This document shows positions 10,023 to 18,527 of a stretch of DNA of 64,000 bases, piece by piece. Position 1 is the first letter of the stretch. Each line of letters begins with the position of its first letter. Position numbers and translations under genes: made by a program. Source of the stretch: Clostridia bacterium. Lineage in GTDB: Bacteria; Acidobacteriota; Terriglobia; Terriglobales; Acidobacteriaceae. Below the pieces are notes generated by a model. It had not been told where the DNA came from. It saw nothing but the letters and a program-made list of their open reading frames with translations, and did not search any database. Location of the stretch: NCBI GenBank assembly GCA_035561135.1, contig DATMYA010000079.1:62001-126000 (forward strand). Reading direction: 5' to 3'.

Positions 10023-11297
10023 TCAGTCCTTCTCGCCTGCAGGGGTGCCAATGTTTGCTTGTTGCCCGGTCGCCTCGGACTTTACCTGTGTGTTATCAGG
10101 AAGCCCATAAGCGCCGGTCGTCACCACGGTCTCTCCGGCATTGAGCCCCTTGACGATTTGCAGGATCTCACCACTTCGCACACCGGCTTCGACTTCGGTC
10201 TGATGTGCCCGACTGTCTTTTCCGACCACCATGACCGTCATCGTTCCTTCCGGAGTCTTGAGCAGCGCGGAAGCTGGGATAGTGATTGCGTTCTCGATGG
10301 TTCGTGCTTTGATGCGCACCTGTACGGTCGATCCCGGACGAAGAGCGCTTGCCTTGTTTGCGGCCTCAATCCAGACCTCCACGGTCGTACTCCCGGGATC
10401 GAGGGCCGGGCTCACGACCGTGACCTTCGCGGGAGTTTCTCCAGCGGAGGTCGAGATTGTCGCGGCGTCGCCGGGCCTCAACATGGCGACCTGGTCCTGT
10501 GGAATGTGTGCGCGCGCGATTACCGTTGAAGTGTCCATAAGGGTCAGGAGCGCCGTACCTTGCGCAGGCATCTCGCCGTTGTAGTTTGGGCGGTCAGTAA
10601 CAACTCCGTCGATGGGACTGCGTATTTCCGTGTAGCTCAGTTGCGCCGCAGCGCCCTGGTACTTGCCTTGTGCGGAAGCCAGTTGGCCCGCCGCCGACTT
10701 CGCAGCCTGCTGCTTGCCTACTGCATGCATGGAAGCGAGGTGCTGTTCCGCCACTTCTGACTGCGCCCGTGCCTGAACAAGCGCGACGCCAGCCTGGTCA
10801 ATATCCTTGCGCGGCAATGCTCCCTGTTTGAAGAGTTCCTGACGACTGTCGTAAAGCTTTTGTTGCGCGCTGTACGATTCGCGAGCGGCCCTTGCGTCCA
10901 GCTCCGCTTTGTTGAGGTCTTCCGGGAGCGTTGCGCGTGTGGTGGTTTCAAAGGCTGCCTGCGCCTGCTCGAGGGCGCCTTTATTTTCCGTCACCGCAGC
11001 AGCGATATCGCGGTTCTCGAGTATCGCAAGAAGCTGCCCTTTGCGGACGCGCGTACCACGCGTCACGAAGTATCGCCTCACAGGTGAAGCCACTTTCGGC
11101 GTGATAGCCGCTTGGCTTTTCGGGTAAAGCACAGCCTCTGTAGTGACCACCTGCTCAAGCGACGTCTTCTGCGCGACCGCGGTCTGAACGGTGACGACCG
11201 GCTCCTTTTCAGTTTCCTTCTTGCCGCAACCGAAGAGCGCGGCGGCCGCCGCGATACACAGAACCAGAATTGCAGGTCCGGCAATCTTTATGCGCAT
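10023..11297 (-). CDS. RND efflux membrane fusion lipoprotein
   Basis: 424-residue periplasmic adaptor of the HlyD/AcrA family. The N-terminus is a lipoprotein signal with lipobox LFGC (Cys24), so it should be lipid anchored. Barrel-sandwich/biotinyl-lipoyl halves surround a long helical hairpin at about 105-225 (rich in Ala, Glu and Gln), with the second lipoyl half at YTEIRSPIDGVVTDR and a beta-barrel domain after it. It links the pump at 6876-10019 with the channel at 11300-12625; gaps on either side are only 2-3 bp, showing one transcript. Confidence 0.92.
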   Translation of the reverse strand: MRIKIAGPAILVLCIAAAAALFGCGKKETEKEPVVTVQTAVAQKTSLEQVVTTEAVLYPKSQAAITPKVASPVRRYFVTRGTRVRKGQLLAILENRDIAAAVTENKGALEQAQAAFETTTRATLPEDLNKAELDARAARESYSAQQKLYDSRQELFKQGALPRKDIDQAGVALVQARAQSEVAEQHLASMHAVGKQQAAKSAAGQLASAQGKYQGAAAQLSYTEIRSPIDGVVTDRPNYNGEMPAQGTALLTLMDTSTVIARAHIPQDQVAMLRPGDAATISTSAGETPAKVTVVSPALDPGSTTVEVWIEAANKASALRPGSTVQVRIKARTIENAITIPASALLKTPEGTMTVMVVGKDSRAHQTEVEAGVRSGEILQIVKGLNAGETVVTTGAYGLPDNTQVKSEATGQQANIGTPAGEKD

Positions 11298-11299
11298 GG

Positions 11300-12625
11300 T
11301 TAGAAGCTCCCCGTAAGAGTTTGCAGACTTGCGATTGCCACACGGTATCGAACAGATCCATCGTCGTAATTGTTGCGGGCCTGCACGAGCATGTTCTGCG
11401 CATCGACTGATTCCAGCGCTGTTGCTTCGCCATCCCGGTACCGCAACCTCGTGAGGCGAAGGCTTTCCTCGGCAAGCTCGGCGGACTGCCGCAACAGATC
11501 GATTTGCGAGCGTGCCGTTTGTGCCTCGTCATAGAACTGCTGGAGGTTGGCCAGGGCCTGACGTTGTGCCGCACTCAGTTCCACTCGCGCCTGGTCGTGG
11601 CGCAACTGCGCCTGTCGAACCTTGCTCTGTGTCACTCCCCAATTGAAAATCGGCAGTTCCAGGGTTGCCGATATTTGATAGCCGAGGTTCCGGACACCGT
11701 CGGGAGCGCGGGTTGCGTATTGGTTCGCATCAATGCCGTAGAAGTAATTGAGAGACAGCGACGGGAGATGTCCGCCAATTGCCGCATTGACTTCTTGCTG
11801 CGACGCTCTCAGTGCGGCTACGGCAGCCGTCAGATCCGGATTGTTGTGCGATGCCAGGTTCTGCACGTGTGCAAATTCCGGGAGCGTGGGCAATTGCCGC
11901 AAGTCATCCACTAACTGGTACTCGCGCAGAAAGTTGGGAAAAATAAGAACTGCGAGTTCGAGCCGCGCCTTTTGCTCTGCGAGCCGGGCTTCCTGCACAT
12001 CGCGTTCGCGTTCGTTGGACTGGAGCTGCGCCTTGATCACGTCAGAGTGCGCCACCTCACCTCCGCGTTCGAGTTGTTGACTGAGGTTGACGAAGCGCCG
12101 TGCTTCCTCCGACGCAAGCTGCGCGTTATGCACCTTGCGCGCTGCCACGACAACGACGTAGAAGTCTTTCACCACGGTTGTGACCAGTCCGCGGATGGCA
12201 ACTTCCGCTTTAGCCCGGGCCAAGGCCTCCATCGAACGCGCGCGGCGGAAGTCCGCAACAGACGAGAAACTCAGCCCCTCGTGGACCAATCCCTGGCTGA
12301 CATATTCACGGACTGAGTTCGCTCCCACGAAAGCACCGGTGGGAGTGCCGTTGGGCTGCGTGTAAATGGCTCCGGTCGTGAACGACGCATTGGGCAACAT
12401 TGCCGCCTGCGCTTGCACACGTTCTTCTCGCGCCAGCCTCGATTCAGTCAAGGCCGCTCGAAATTGTGGCGCGTTCGCTTTTGCGAGGCGGATAGCATCG
12501 TCGAGCGTAAGGCTTATGGGGGATTGCGTGGGCGGGGAACCGGAGCTGGCACTTACTACGCCGTTCTGCGGCCAAGCCCACCAGGAGAGGGAGATTACGA
12601 TTACAAGCGCAACATTTCGATGCAC
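11300..12625 (-). CDS. TolC-family outer-membrane efflux protein
   Basis: 441 residues with an N-terminal signal peptide (about 1-27) and two OEP repeats: residues about 40-225 and 245-440. Each has the long coiled-coil helices rich in Ala, Gln, Arg and Glu (LASEEARRFVNLSQQLERGGE and the second-half counterpart LRQSAELAEESLRLTRLRYR, each a TolC repeat landmark ending in a G-E/G-E-A turn). It would form the outer-membrane exit duct for the RND pump. It is the first structural gene after the sensor kinase (58 bp gap) and 2 bp before the fusion protein. Confidence 0.9.
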   Translation of the reverse strand: MHRNVALVIVISLSWWAWPQNGVVSASSGSPPTQSPISLTLDDAIRLAKANAPQFRAALTESRLAREERVQAQAAMLPNASFTTGAIYTQPNGTPTGAFVGANSVREYVSQGLVHEGLSFSSVADFRRARSMEALARAKAEVAIRGLVTTVVKDFYVVVVAARKVHNAQLASEEARRFVNLSQQLERGGEVAHSDVIKAQLQSNERERDVQEARLAEQKARLELAVLIFPNFLREYQLVDDLRQLPTLPEFAHVQNLASHNNPDLTAAVAALRASQQEVNAAIGGHLPSLSLNYFYGIDANQYATRAPDGVRNLGYQISATLELPIFNWGVTQSKVRQAQLRHDQARVELSAAQRQALANLQQFYDEAQTARSQIDLLRQSAELAEESLRLTRLRYRDGEATALESVDAQNMLVQARNNYDDGSVRYRVAIASLQTLTGSF

Positions 12626-12683
12626 AAGGACCTCGTACAGAAAGCCTTAAGCATTGCAGGTGTTGGCTGAAGCGAAGCTGAAT

Positions 12684-14102
12684 TCAGGACTGAATAGGGA
12701 GACGCACACACATCCTGGTGCCGTTTCCGTCACCACTTTCGGCACTGATCGTTCCGCCGTACGCATCGACCATCGCTTTGACAATGGCCAAGCCCAGACC
12801 GTAGCCGCCGGTCTCTCGCGAACGAGATGCGTCGGCCCGATGAAAACGATTGAAGATGTTCTGCAGGTCTGAAGTTGGAATTCCCGAACCGCAGTCTCGG
12901 ATCTCGACTTGCGCGTACTGGCCATCAATGGATATGCACGCGATCACCGCGGAATCCGTTGGGCTATAACGGACCGCATTCTCCAGCAGGTTATTCCAGA
13001 TCATCTCCAGGTCTTCGGGATCCGCGTGAAGCCTGGGTGAACCTTGCGACTTCACCTCGATGCGAACTGACCTATTGTCAGCGACAGCACGTAATCGTCC
13101 CGCACTCTCTTCGCAAGTCATTGCGACGTCGACCAGCGGCAGATCATGTCTCCGATTGCTCGTCTGTACTTCTTCCGCCCTGGCCAGGCGCAGCATGGAG
13201 TGGGTGAGTGTCTCAAGGCGTGCGACATCCTCGAGTGCGATCTCCACCTGGGCGCGATATTCGTCCGCTGTCCGTGGCCGCTGAATTAGCAATTGCAGCG
13301 TGGACTTGAGAACTGCGATTGGGGTCTTCAATTCGTGCGCCGCGTTCGCCACGAATTCTCGCTGTGACGTGAATGCCTGCTGAAGGCCGGCCAGCATTCC
13401 GTCCATCGCCTCAGTCAGAGGCAGCAGTTCTTCCGTCGACCGCGCCTGTTGTGAGGCATCCAGCTTCCAGGTCTCAGCGCTCACTCGTCCCGCACTGGCG
13501 GTTAGCGCAGCCAGCGGCGACAGTCCCCTTCGCACTGCCCAGACCGTTACCGCCGTCGAGATCGCCAGTAGCGCAAGGCTGCCGAAACACGTTAGCAGCG
13601 CTATGGTCCAGACACGCTCAAGCATGTCTTCCGTAGAAGCTGCATACGTAACCGTGATCGTCGCGGTCGTCGTCGTATCCGGCCCTTCACGATCCAGCAC
13701 CGGAGTGTTGTTCAGGCGTATTACGCGGTATGGATCGTCGCCATGCCGCAGATTCCAGTAGCTACGCTCGCTGGGTGCTGTTCCCGGAAAATCGGCAGGC
13801 AAGTTTGGCGAAGCTGCAATCCGCTCTCCGCCTGCCCCTACAATCTCGAAAAGGTCGGGATGCTCGCCATCGAGCGGGGGAGGCACTTGGCTCGCATCAA
13901 ACATGAGCCGAGGCCTTGCATCTTCCGAGAACCGGACAAGCGCTGCGACACTCATCGCGCGTCCTTGCAGGGCAGCGTCAAAAGATTTACGGAGTTGCCG
14001 CCATGTAAGGAATGAAGCAAGCGTTACGACGGCAATCGTCAGCACCAACTGCGTCAGCAGTACTGAGACGATCAAGCGCCGCGTAATGGAAAGCTTCACC
14101 AT
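12684..14102 (-). CDS. Sensor histidine kinase (HAMP, HisKA, HATPase_c)
   Basis: 472-residue membrane kinase of the QseC/CusS kind. TM1 is about 10-32, a periplasmic sensor of roughly 130 residues follows, TM2 is about 166-190, then HAMP. The dimerisation/phosphoacceptor helix has AAHELKTP with His256. The ATPase domain shows N box NLLENAVRYSP, G1 box DCGSGIP and G2 box GYGLGLAIV. The ATG follows the response-regulator stop by one base and precedes the efflux genes on the same strand, so it likely controls them. The stimulus is unknown. Confidence 0.92.
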   Translation of the reverse strand: MVKLSITRRLIVSVLLTQLVLTIAVVTLASFLTWRQLRKSFDAALQGRAMSVAALVRFSEDARPRLMFDASQVPPPLDGEHPDLFEIVGAGGERIAASPNLPADFPGTAPSERSYWNLRHGDDPYRVIRLNNTPVLDREGPDTTTTATITVTYAASTEDMLERVWTIALLTCFGSLALLAISTAVTVWAVRRGLSPLAALTASAGRVSAETWKLDASQQARSTEELLPLTEAMDGMLAGLQQAFTSQREFVANAAHELKTPIAVLKSTLQLLIQRPRTADEYRAQVEIALEDVARLETLTHSMLRLARAEEVQTSNRRHDLPLVDVAMTCEESAGRLRAVADNRSVRIEVKSQGSPRLHADPEDLEMIWNNLLENAVRYSPTDSAVIACISIDGQYAQVEIRDCGSGIPTSDLQNIFNRFHRADASRSRETGGYGLGLAIVKAMVDAYGGTISAESGDGNGTRMCVRLPIQS

Positions 14103-14103
14103 G

Positions 14104-14772
14104 CTATTCCTTCAATAAATATCCCTGTCCACGCGAAGTCTGAATCAACTCACCGTTCTTGTCTTCCAGTTTCCGGCGGAGACCGGAAATATAAACTTCA
14201 ATAACGTTGCTAAAGCGTTCCCAATTGAAATCATAAAGGTGCTCCAGCAATTCGGTCTTGGAGACGATCGCCCCTTTGCGATGCGCGAGGTATTCGAGCA
14301 CCCGGTATTCCATGGCTGAGAGAGTAATCGGCTTGCCTCGCCGTGACACCCGTCGAGCTACCGTATCGATTGTGACATCCTGAGCACGAAGCATTGCGGT
14401 GCACTGTCCCTTACCTCGCCGGATCAGCGCTTTGGCACGGGCGATCAACTCCCCGAGATCAAATGGCTTCGAAACGTAGTCGTCAGCGCCGGCGTTAAGC
14501 AACTCGATCACCGACTCGCGATCGTCTCGTGCAGTAAGGATAAGAACAGGCGTGGTGTTGCCCGCCAAGCGCAAACGGCGTAGCACTGCTTTGCCGTCGA
14601 GGCGCGGTAGCATGAGGTCGAGAACCACCAAATCGTATGGGTTTGACCCCGCCATGTAGGCGCCTTCTTCGCCGTCGTATGCACAATCAACTGCGTAGCC
14701 GGCACTTTCGCGCAGGCTGCATGCAATGTTGTCGGCGAGCCGTTTCTCGTCCTCGATTACAAGCACTCGCAT
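14104..14772 (-). CDS. OmpR/PhoB-family response regulator
   Basis: 222-residue DNA-binding regulator: receiver domain 1-115 with acidic pocket EDE (8-10), phosphoacceptor Asp52 in LVVLDLMLP, Thr in LILTARD and Lys in YVSKPFD; winged-helix trans_reg_C domain about 125-220 with LSAMEYRVLEYLAHRKG and NVIEVYISGLRRKLE. The start at MRVLVIED (14772) is chosen because receivers begin right at beta-1; an upstream ATG at 14790 would add six unrelated residues. It is the first gene of a six-gene leftward operon with kinase, TolC, adaptor, pump and beta-propeller. Confidence 0.94.
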   Translation of the reverse strand: MRVLVIEDEKRLADNIACSLRESAGYAVDCAYDGEEGAYMAGSNPYDLVVLDLMLPRLDGKAVLRRLRLAGNTTPVLILTARDDRESVIELLNAGADDYVSKPFDLGELIARAKALIRRGKGQCTAMLRAQDVTIDTVARRVSRRGKPITLSAMEYRVLEYLAHRKGAIVSKTELLEHLYDFNWERFSNVIEVYISGLRRKLEDKNGELIQTSRGQGYLLKE

Positions 14773-14910
14773 GTCACAAGTGTATGCCACCCCAATAGGG
14801 CGGTCGCGAACCTACTTCGGCATCGGCGTTGGCTTCGATTGTCGCACCTACTTTGAAGGTACTGATGGCAGATTTCCGGAGAGCAGTTAGGTTTCCGGCC
14901 GCAAACGAAA

Positions 14911-14939
14911 ACCCCATCTCGCGGGTTAGGAGATGGGGT
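14911..14939 (-). terminator. Rho-independent terminator after beta-helix lyase-like gene
   Basis: Perfect 10-bp stem accccatctc / gagatggggt with a 9-nt loop. Read on the minus strand the stem is followed by TTTTC. It lies 19 bp past the stop of the leftward gene at 14958-16535. Confidence 0.85.
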
Positions 14940-14957
14940 CTTCATTAAACCTGTTGG

Positions 14958-16535
14958 TCAGTATCCGATGTTCTTGAGCGCCTGTGATCCAAGGCGCCGT
15001 AACAATTGTTCGAGATAAAGACTATTGGGTTGAACTGGCTTGCCGGGCGACTCGACAATCCCCTGAGGAAGCGTCTCCGTTTGTTTAGGAGATCCAAAGG
15101 TCGGCATAGGAATTTTTCTCTCCTCGCCTCTGTTGCCAATGGACCAGTTCATGGAGCCGGGTGGCTGTTGGATGACGAATGATTGCGCCTTATTGTTCCA
15201 TGCCACGCTCCAGCCGATAGACCATCCATGGCCCGACCCCATCTCTCCGCGATTCTGTAGGTCGATGCCGCCATCTGGAAGGTTGCAGCTGTCGATAAGC
15301 AGACCGGTGGCCCAGCGCTGATGGGGTTGAATCCGGCCATTGCCGTGAAATGTGCAGTTCAGAATAACGTTCGGCCCTTGAACCTTGGCCTGAGTTGCAA
15401 AGTAAAAGGTGGCATCGCCTTTTCCTGAGCAGCGATTGAAAAGAACTTGCGACCCTGAGACGGCGAAGTCGGCAGGTTTGGCGCCACCCACGATAGCGAC
15501 GTTCTGAATTACACTGACGCGCTCAACCGTGACGCGCTTCGTCCCCTCTCCTACCGATACTCCATTCGTGGTATCGACGACTTCGATGTCACGCAGCCAT
15601 GAGTCAACAGCCCCCCTCATTGTGATCGCACTGTACTGCGGCTGGTTAAGACTGATCTTCTGAGGTGGAGCAATGAGGCGCAGGTTTTCGATTCCTACCT
15701 GGGAAATCAGCCCGGAACGTATGACCTTGACGACCTTCGTTCCTTCGACCCCGAGATACTCCGAGTCAAAAGAGTCGGTAAGCGGCACGTCAACATATAC
15801 CGTATTGCCGGAAATGCGATTGATAACACGTTCCGTCCTGATGTCGCCAGAGACCCAGGTTTGCTTTTTGCCGTTCCGCTTCAAGTCGTGCATTCCCATA
15901 AAGCGAATCCACGCATCTGTAACAGGGCGGATGATCTGGATCGCGTCACCTGCACCGAACGCGCTTGGATCCTTGACGCGGAACGAGCTAGAGCCCGCGG
16001 GCACGTAATCATCAACAATCGGAACGGGCGACCCGACCGTCTGGACATCATTTGCTCCACGAGCGCTGAGCCCTAGATGTGGCGGCCCGGTGAGTTCCAG
16101 GATAGTGCTCATGGAACCCGACCCTCGCAACACCACACCGCTGTGCTGCAAGACAATGGTTTTGCTGCAATGAAAAACTCCAGGCGCCAGCAACAGTGCT
16201 CCTCGAGCGCCGTTTACCAGGTCCATCTTGCCAATTTCGTCCAGCGCTTCCTGAATGGACGCGGTGTCGTCTGCCCCGGACGGGATCAATGTCTTCTTTA
16301 CTGGCACATCTGGAATTGCGACTCCGCCACCCATGTAGCCGGCGTGAGAAAAGTCAGGAATTCTGTCGCCCTTGGGCAGTTCTTTGTAGATCATCTGTCC
16401 TTTGCCCTTGGAGCGAACCCAAATGCTGTCGTCCGCAAAGGCAGTTTCCGGGAGCAACAACATGGGAATGGAAGCCGCTAGTAGGGCAAGTGCGAAGATT
16501 CGCGTAGACACCGCTATCTTCGAGGCGTTGGGCAT
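14958..16535 (-). CDS. Secreted right-handed beta-helix protein (pectate-lyase-like superfamily)
   Basis: 525-residue exported protein. Signal peptide residues about 1-34, ending AFADD. The N-terminal part has ADDTASIQEALDEIG and GALLLAPGVFHCSKTIVL, the start of a pectate_lyase_3/GH28-like beta-helix; NxI/V-ladder repeats such as ENLRLIAP and RDIEVVDTTNGVSV run to about 450. The catalytic residues of a defined PL or GH family could not be assigned, so only the fold is claimed. The start at 16535 is chosen over an ATG 45 bp upstream because GGGAGAA sits 8 bp before it and the signal peptide begins there. Context with GH28, GH27 and GH2 suggests pectin breakdown. Confidence 0.75.
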   Translation of the reverse strand: MPNASKIAVSTRIFALALLAASIPMLLLPETAFADDSIWVRSKGKGQMIYKELPKGDRIPDFSHAGYMGGGVAIPDVPVKKTLIPSGADDTASIQEALDEIGKMDLVNGARGALLLAPGVFHCSKTIVLQHSGVVLRGSGSMSTILELTGPPHLGLSARGANDVQTVGSPVPIVDDYVPAGSSSFRVKDPSAFGAGDAIQIIRPVTDAWIRFMGMHDLKRNGKKQTWVSGDIRTERVINRISGNTVYVDVPLTDSFDSEYLGVEGTKVVKVIRSGLISQVGIENLRLIAPPQKISLNQPQYSAITMRGAVDSWLRDIEVVDTTNGVSVGEGTKRVTVERVSVIQNVAIVGGAKPADFAVSGSQVLFNRCSGKGDATFYFATQAKVQGPNVILNCTFHGNGRIQPHQRWATGLLIDSCNLPDGGIDLQNRGEMGSGHGWSIGWSVAWNNKAQSFVIQQPPGSMNWSIGNRGEERKIPMPTFGSPKQTETLPQGIVESPGKPVQPNSLYLEQLLRRLGSQALKNIGY

Positions 16536-16624
16536 GACTATTCTCCCGAGTTGTGGGGCGGGCATTGGCACACACTGCAACAGCGACGCAGCAATCGTAC
16601 AAGCCCGCCCGGGAACCGCTGCTT

Positions 16625-18301
16625 TTATGCGCGCACTTTCACCGAGGCCGGTGCCGCCCCCCGGCTGAACGCTACCGGGGACGCAGCCTTCGACAAGTCT
16701 CCGCCCTCGACCGTGATTGCCTCGTTACGGCTGCCTTCCAACTGGAGCATTACCGCAGCAGGAGTGAGGACGCGCGAGGCCGTCATCAACACATCCCGCG
16801 AGTCGATAAAGCGCAGCAGCGACTCGGCCATGACATTTCCCTGGGCACTCAGTCCGTTGACCGAGGCGTCTTCGACCTTGTCAAAAATGACCGCCGGCCT
16901 GAGGTCCGGTGTGGCAACTTCGAACCGAACATTGTGGAGCGTAAGCCCGCGCACGTTCCGGGCATACATGCCATAGGCTGGCAAAACCCCGAGTTCGAAG
17001 TATTCGCCAGCAAGTTTCGGAACCTCCCGTACCGACGCATCCGCCGCCGTTCCGCCCCCTTCATAAGTGATGTGAACGTCGTTGAAAGAAATGTTCTGGA
17101 GGAATTCGTCGCCGACGCCATTGAGCACGACACATGACTTGTATTCGCCGGGCCGAAATACGTTCGGGAAAGGCAGGTCGTCATACTGCCTGCCGGAAAC
17201 AACTGTTGCGCGAATATTATGGAAGGTGATGTTGCGAACGACGCCAGGTGCGGCGGGCAAGTTCTGATTTCGGCGGCCGTAACTGGAGTCGAGTCCAATG
17301 GATATCGGGCCAGTCACATTCGTCATGACCAAGTTCGAGAATGCGACGTTCTCGATCCGGGAGCGACTCCCGCATCGCATCTTAATCGGACAGCCAAAAG
17401 TATCGTAGATAACGCAGTTGGAGACAGTGATATTCTCCGCCTCGCCTCCGCCGAACCGAAAAACAGACCATCGAGTGCTGAACGTGCAGTTCGTCACGGT
17501 TACAAACTTGTTGCTGCCGAAAAGGGCGCAGGCGTCGTCCTGACAGGCAACATTGCAATTTGCGATTTGCACATGTTGGCTGCTGACGATGTGGAAGCCA
17601 TCATTGTTCTTGTTGACGCGATTGTAGATTCGGACGCCGTCCAGGTGAACATACTTGCATTCGAGAATGCGCGTGCAGTGATACGCGCTCGCAGTGAGGA
17701 AGACGTCTCGAATCAGAAGGTTGTTGCAGCGGTAGAAGATCATCAGATGTGGGCGGTGGAAATAGCCTTCTGACGACTTCTGTCCCGGACCGGTGTTATC
17801 TCCCTTGCCCGTATAAAACTTTCCACCGTTGCCATCGATGGTCCCCCGTCCCTCGATGGTGCAGTTCTCAGCACCAACCGCATAAATCATTACGACATTG
17901 CCGTTGCCGCGCGGCACGCCATCTCCGGCCCGGTAATCTTCTATCCTGGGACTTCCGAGGAGCCTGCCTTGGGCAGCGAGGTGGAGGGTTACGTTGCTTT
18001 TCAGCTCCAACGTACCTACCACGAAGTCACCTGCGGGAATGACGACGGTACCACCTTTATCCTTATTACAGGTGTCGATCGCGGCCTGGACCGCCGCCGT
18101 ATCGAGAGTGTGGCCGTCGCCTTTGGCTCCGAACGAGCGGACATCGTAAATGCGCGCGCCCTCGCTCAACCGATTATCGTGCGTTTCTGCTGCTGTTGCG
18201 GTCGTATGAAAAAGGCTGGTGCCGAGAGAAGCCGCAATGGCCGGTGCCGCAACCCGTCCCAGCAGTTGACGTCTGGACAAACCTTGATCGTTGTCGCCCA
18301 T
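16625..18301 (-). CDS. GH28-family glycosidase (polygalacturonase-like), Tat signal
   Basis: 558 residues. The N-terminus has SRRQLLGR and a hydrophobic segment, a twin-arginine export signal. The GH28 beta-helix follows, opening with YDVRSFGAKGDG at 52-63. Catalytic-motif region: NND at 232-234 (family NTD) and QDDACAL with Asp255/Asp256 (family DD). The usual GHG and RIK motifs are not seen; the equivalent places read FRFGGG (281-286) and PIK (305-307), so activity may differ from endo-polygalacturonase, for instance an exo or rhamnogalacturonan-type enzyme (inference). A ribosome-binding AAGGG lies about 9 bp before the ATG. Likely acts in the periplasm or outside the cell on pectin. Confidence 0.82.
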   Translation of the reverse strand: MGDNDQGLSRRQLLGRVAAPAIAASLGTSLFHTTATAAETHDNRLSEGARIYDVRSFGAKGDGHTLDTAAVQAAIDTCNKDKGGTVVIPAGDFVVGTLELKSNVTLHLAAQGRLLGSPRIEDYRAGDGVPRGNGNVVMIYAVGAENCTIEGRGTIDGNGGKFYTGKGDNTGPGQKSSEGYFHRPHLMIFYRCNNLLIRDVFLTASAYHCTRILECKYVHLDGVRIYNRVNKNNDGFHIVSSQHVQIANCNVACQDDACALFGSNKFVTVTNCTFSTRWSVFRFGGGEAENITVSNCVIYDTFGCPIKMRCGSRSRIENVAFSNLVMTNVTGPISIGLDSSYGRRNQNLPAAPGVVRNITFHNIRATVVSGRQYDDLPFPNVFRPGEYKSCVVLNGVGDEFLQNISFNDVHITYEGGGTAADASVREVPKLAGEYFELGVLPAYGMYARNVRGLTLHNVRFEVATPDLRPAVIFDKVEDASVNGLSAQGNVMAESLLRFIDSRDVLMTASRVLTPAAVMLQLEGSRNEAITVEGGDLSKAASPVAFSRGAAPASVKVRA

Positions 18302-18430
18302 TGTTGAACCCTTTCATGTTCTTACGGCTAGCCGCCAGGTTTGTGGACAGGCACTCGATCCGCACCTGTGGCCTGACTGCGGTCGGTTTCAAGAACGGTT
18401 CGAATTTGGGATGTGGGATGAAAGCAAAGA

Positions 18431-18456
18431 ACCCATGCACTTCTCAGAGCATGGGT
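18431..18456 (-). terminator. Terminator after GH27 gene
   Basis: Stem acccatgc / gcatgggt, 8 bp, 10-nt loop; on the minus strand it is followed by TTCTTTG. It lies about 70 bp past the stop of the GH27 gene and upstream of the GH28 start. Confidence 0.65.
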
Positions 18457-18527
18457 CCCTCGCATAGAGCATGTCTCACGATTTCCGGGCAAATCGTTAC
18501 CAGCCGGAAGTTGGACCAAGAGACTGC

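Noticed and set aside
9423..10529. Long plus-strand open frame of 368 codons
   Set aside because: Entirely antisense to the RND pump and adaptor genes, with no recognisable protein pattern; both pump and adaptor are intact on the other strand.
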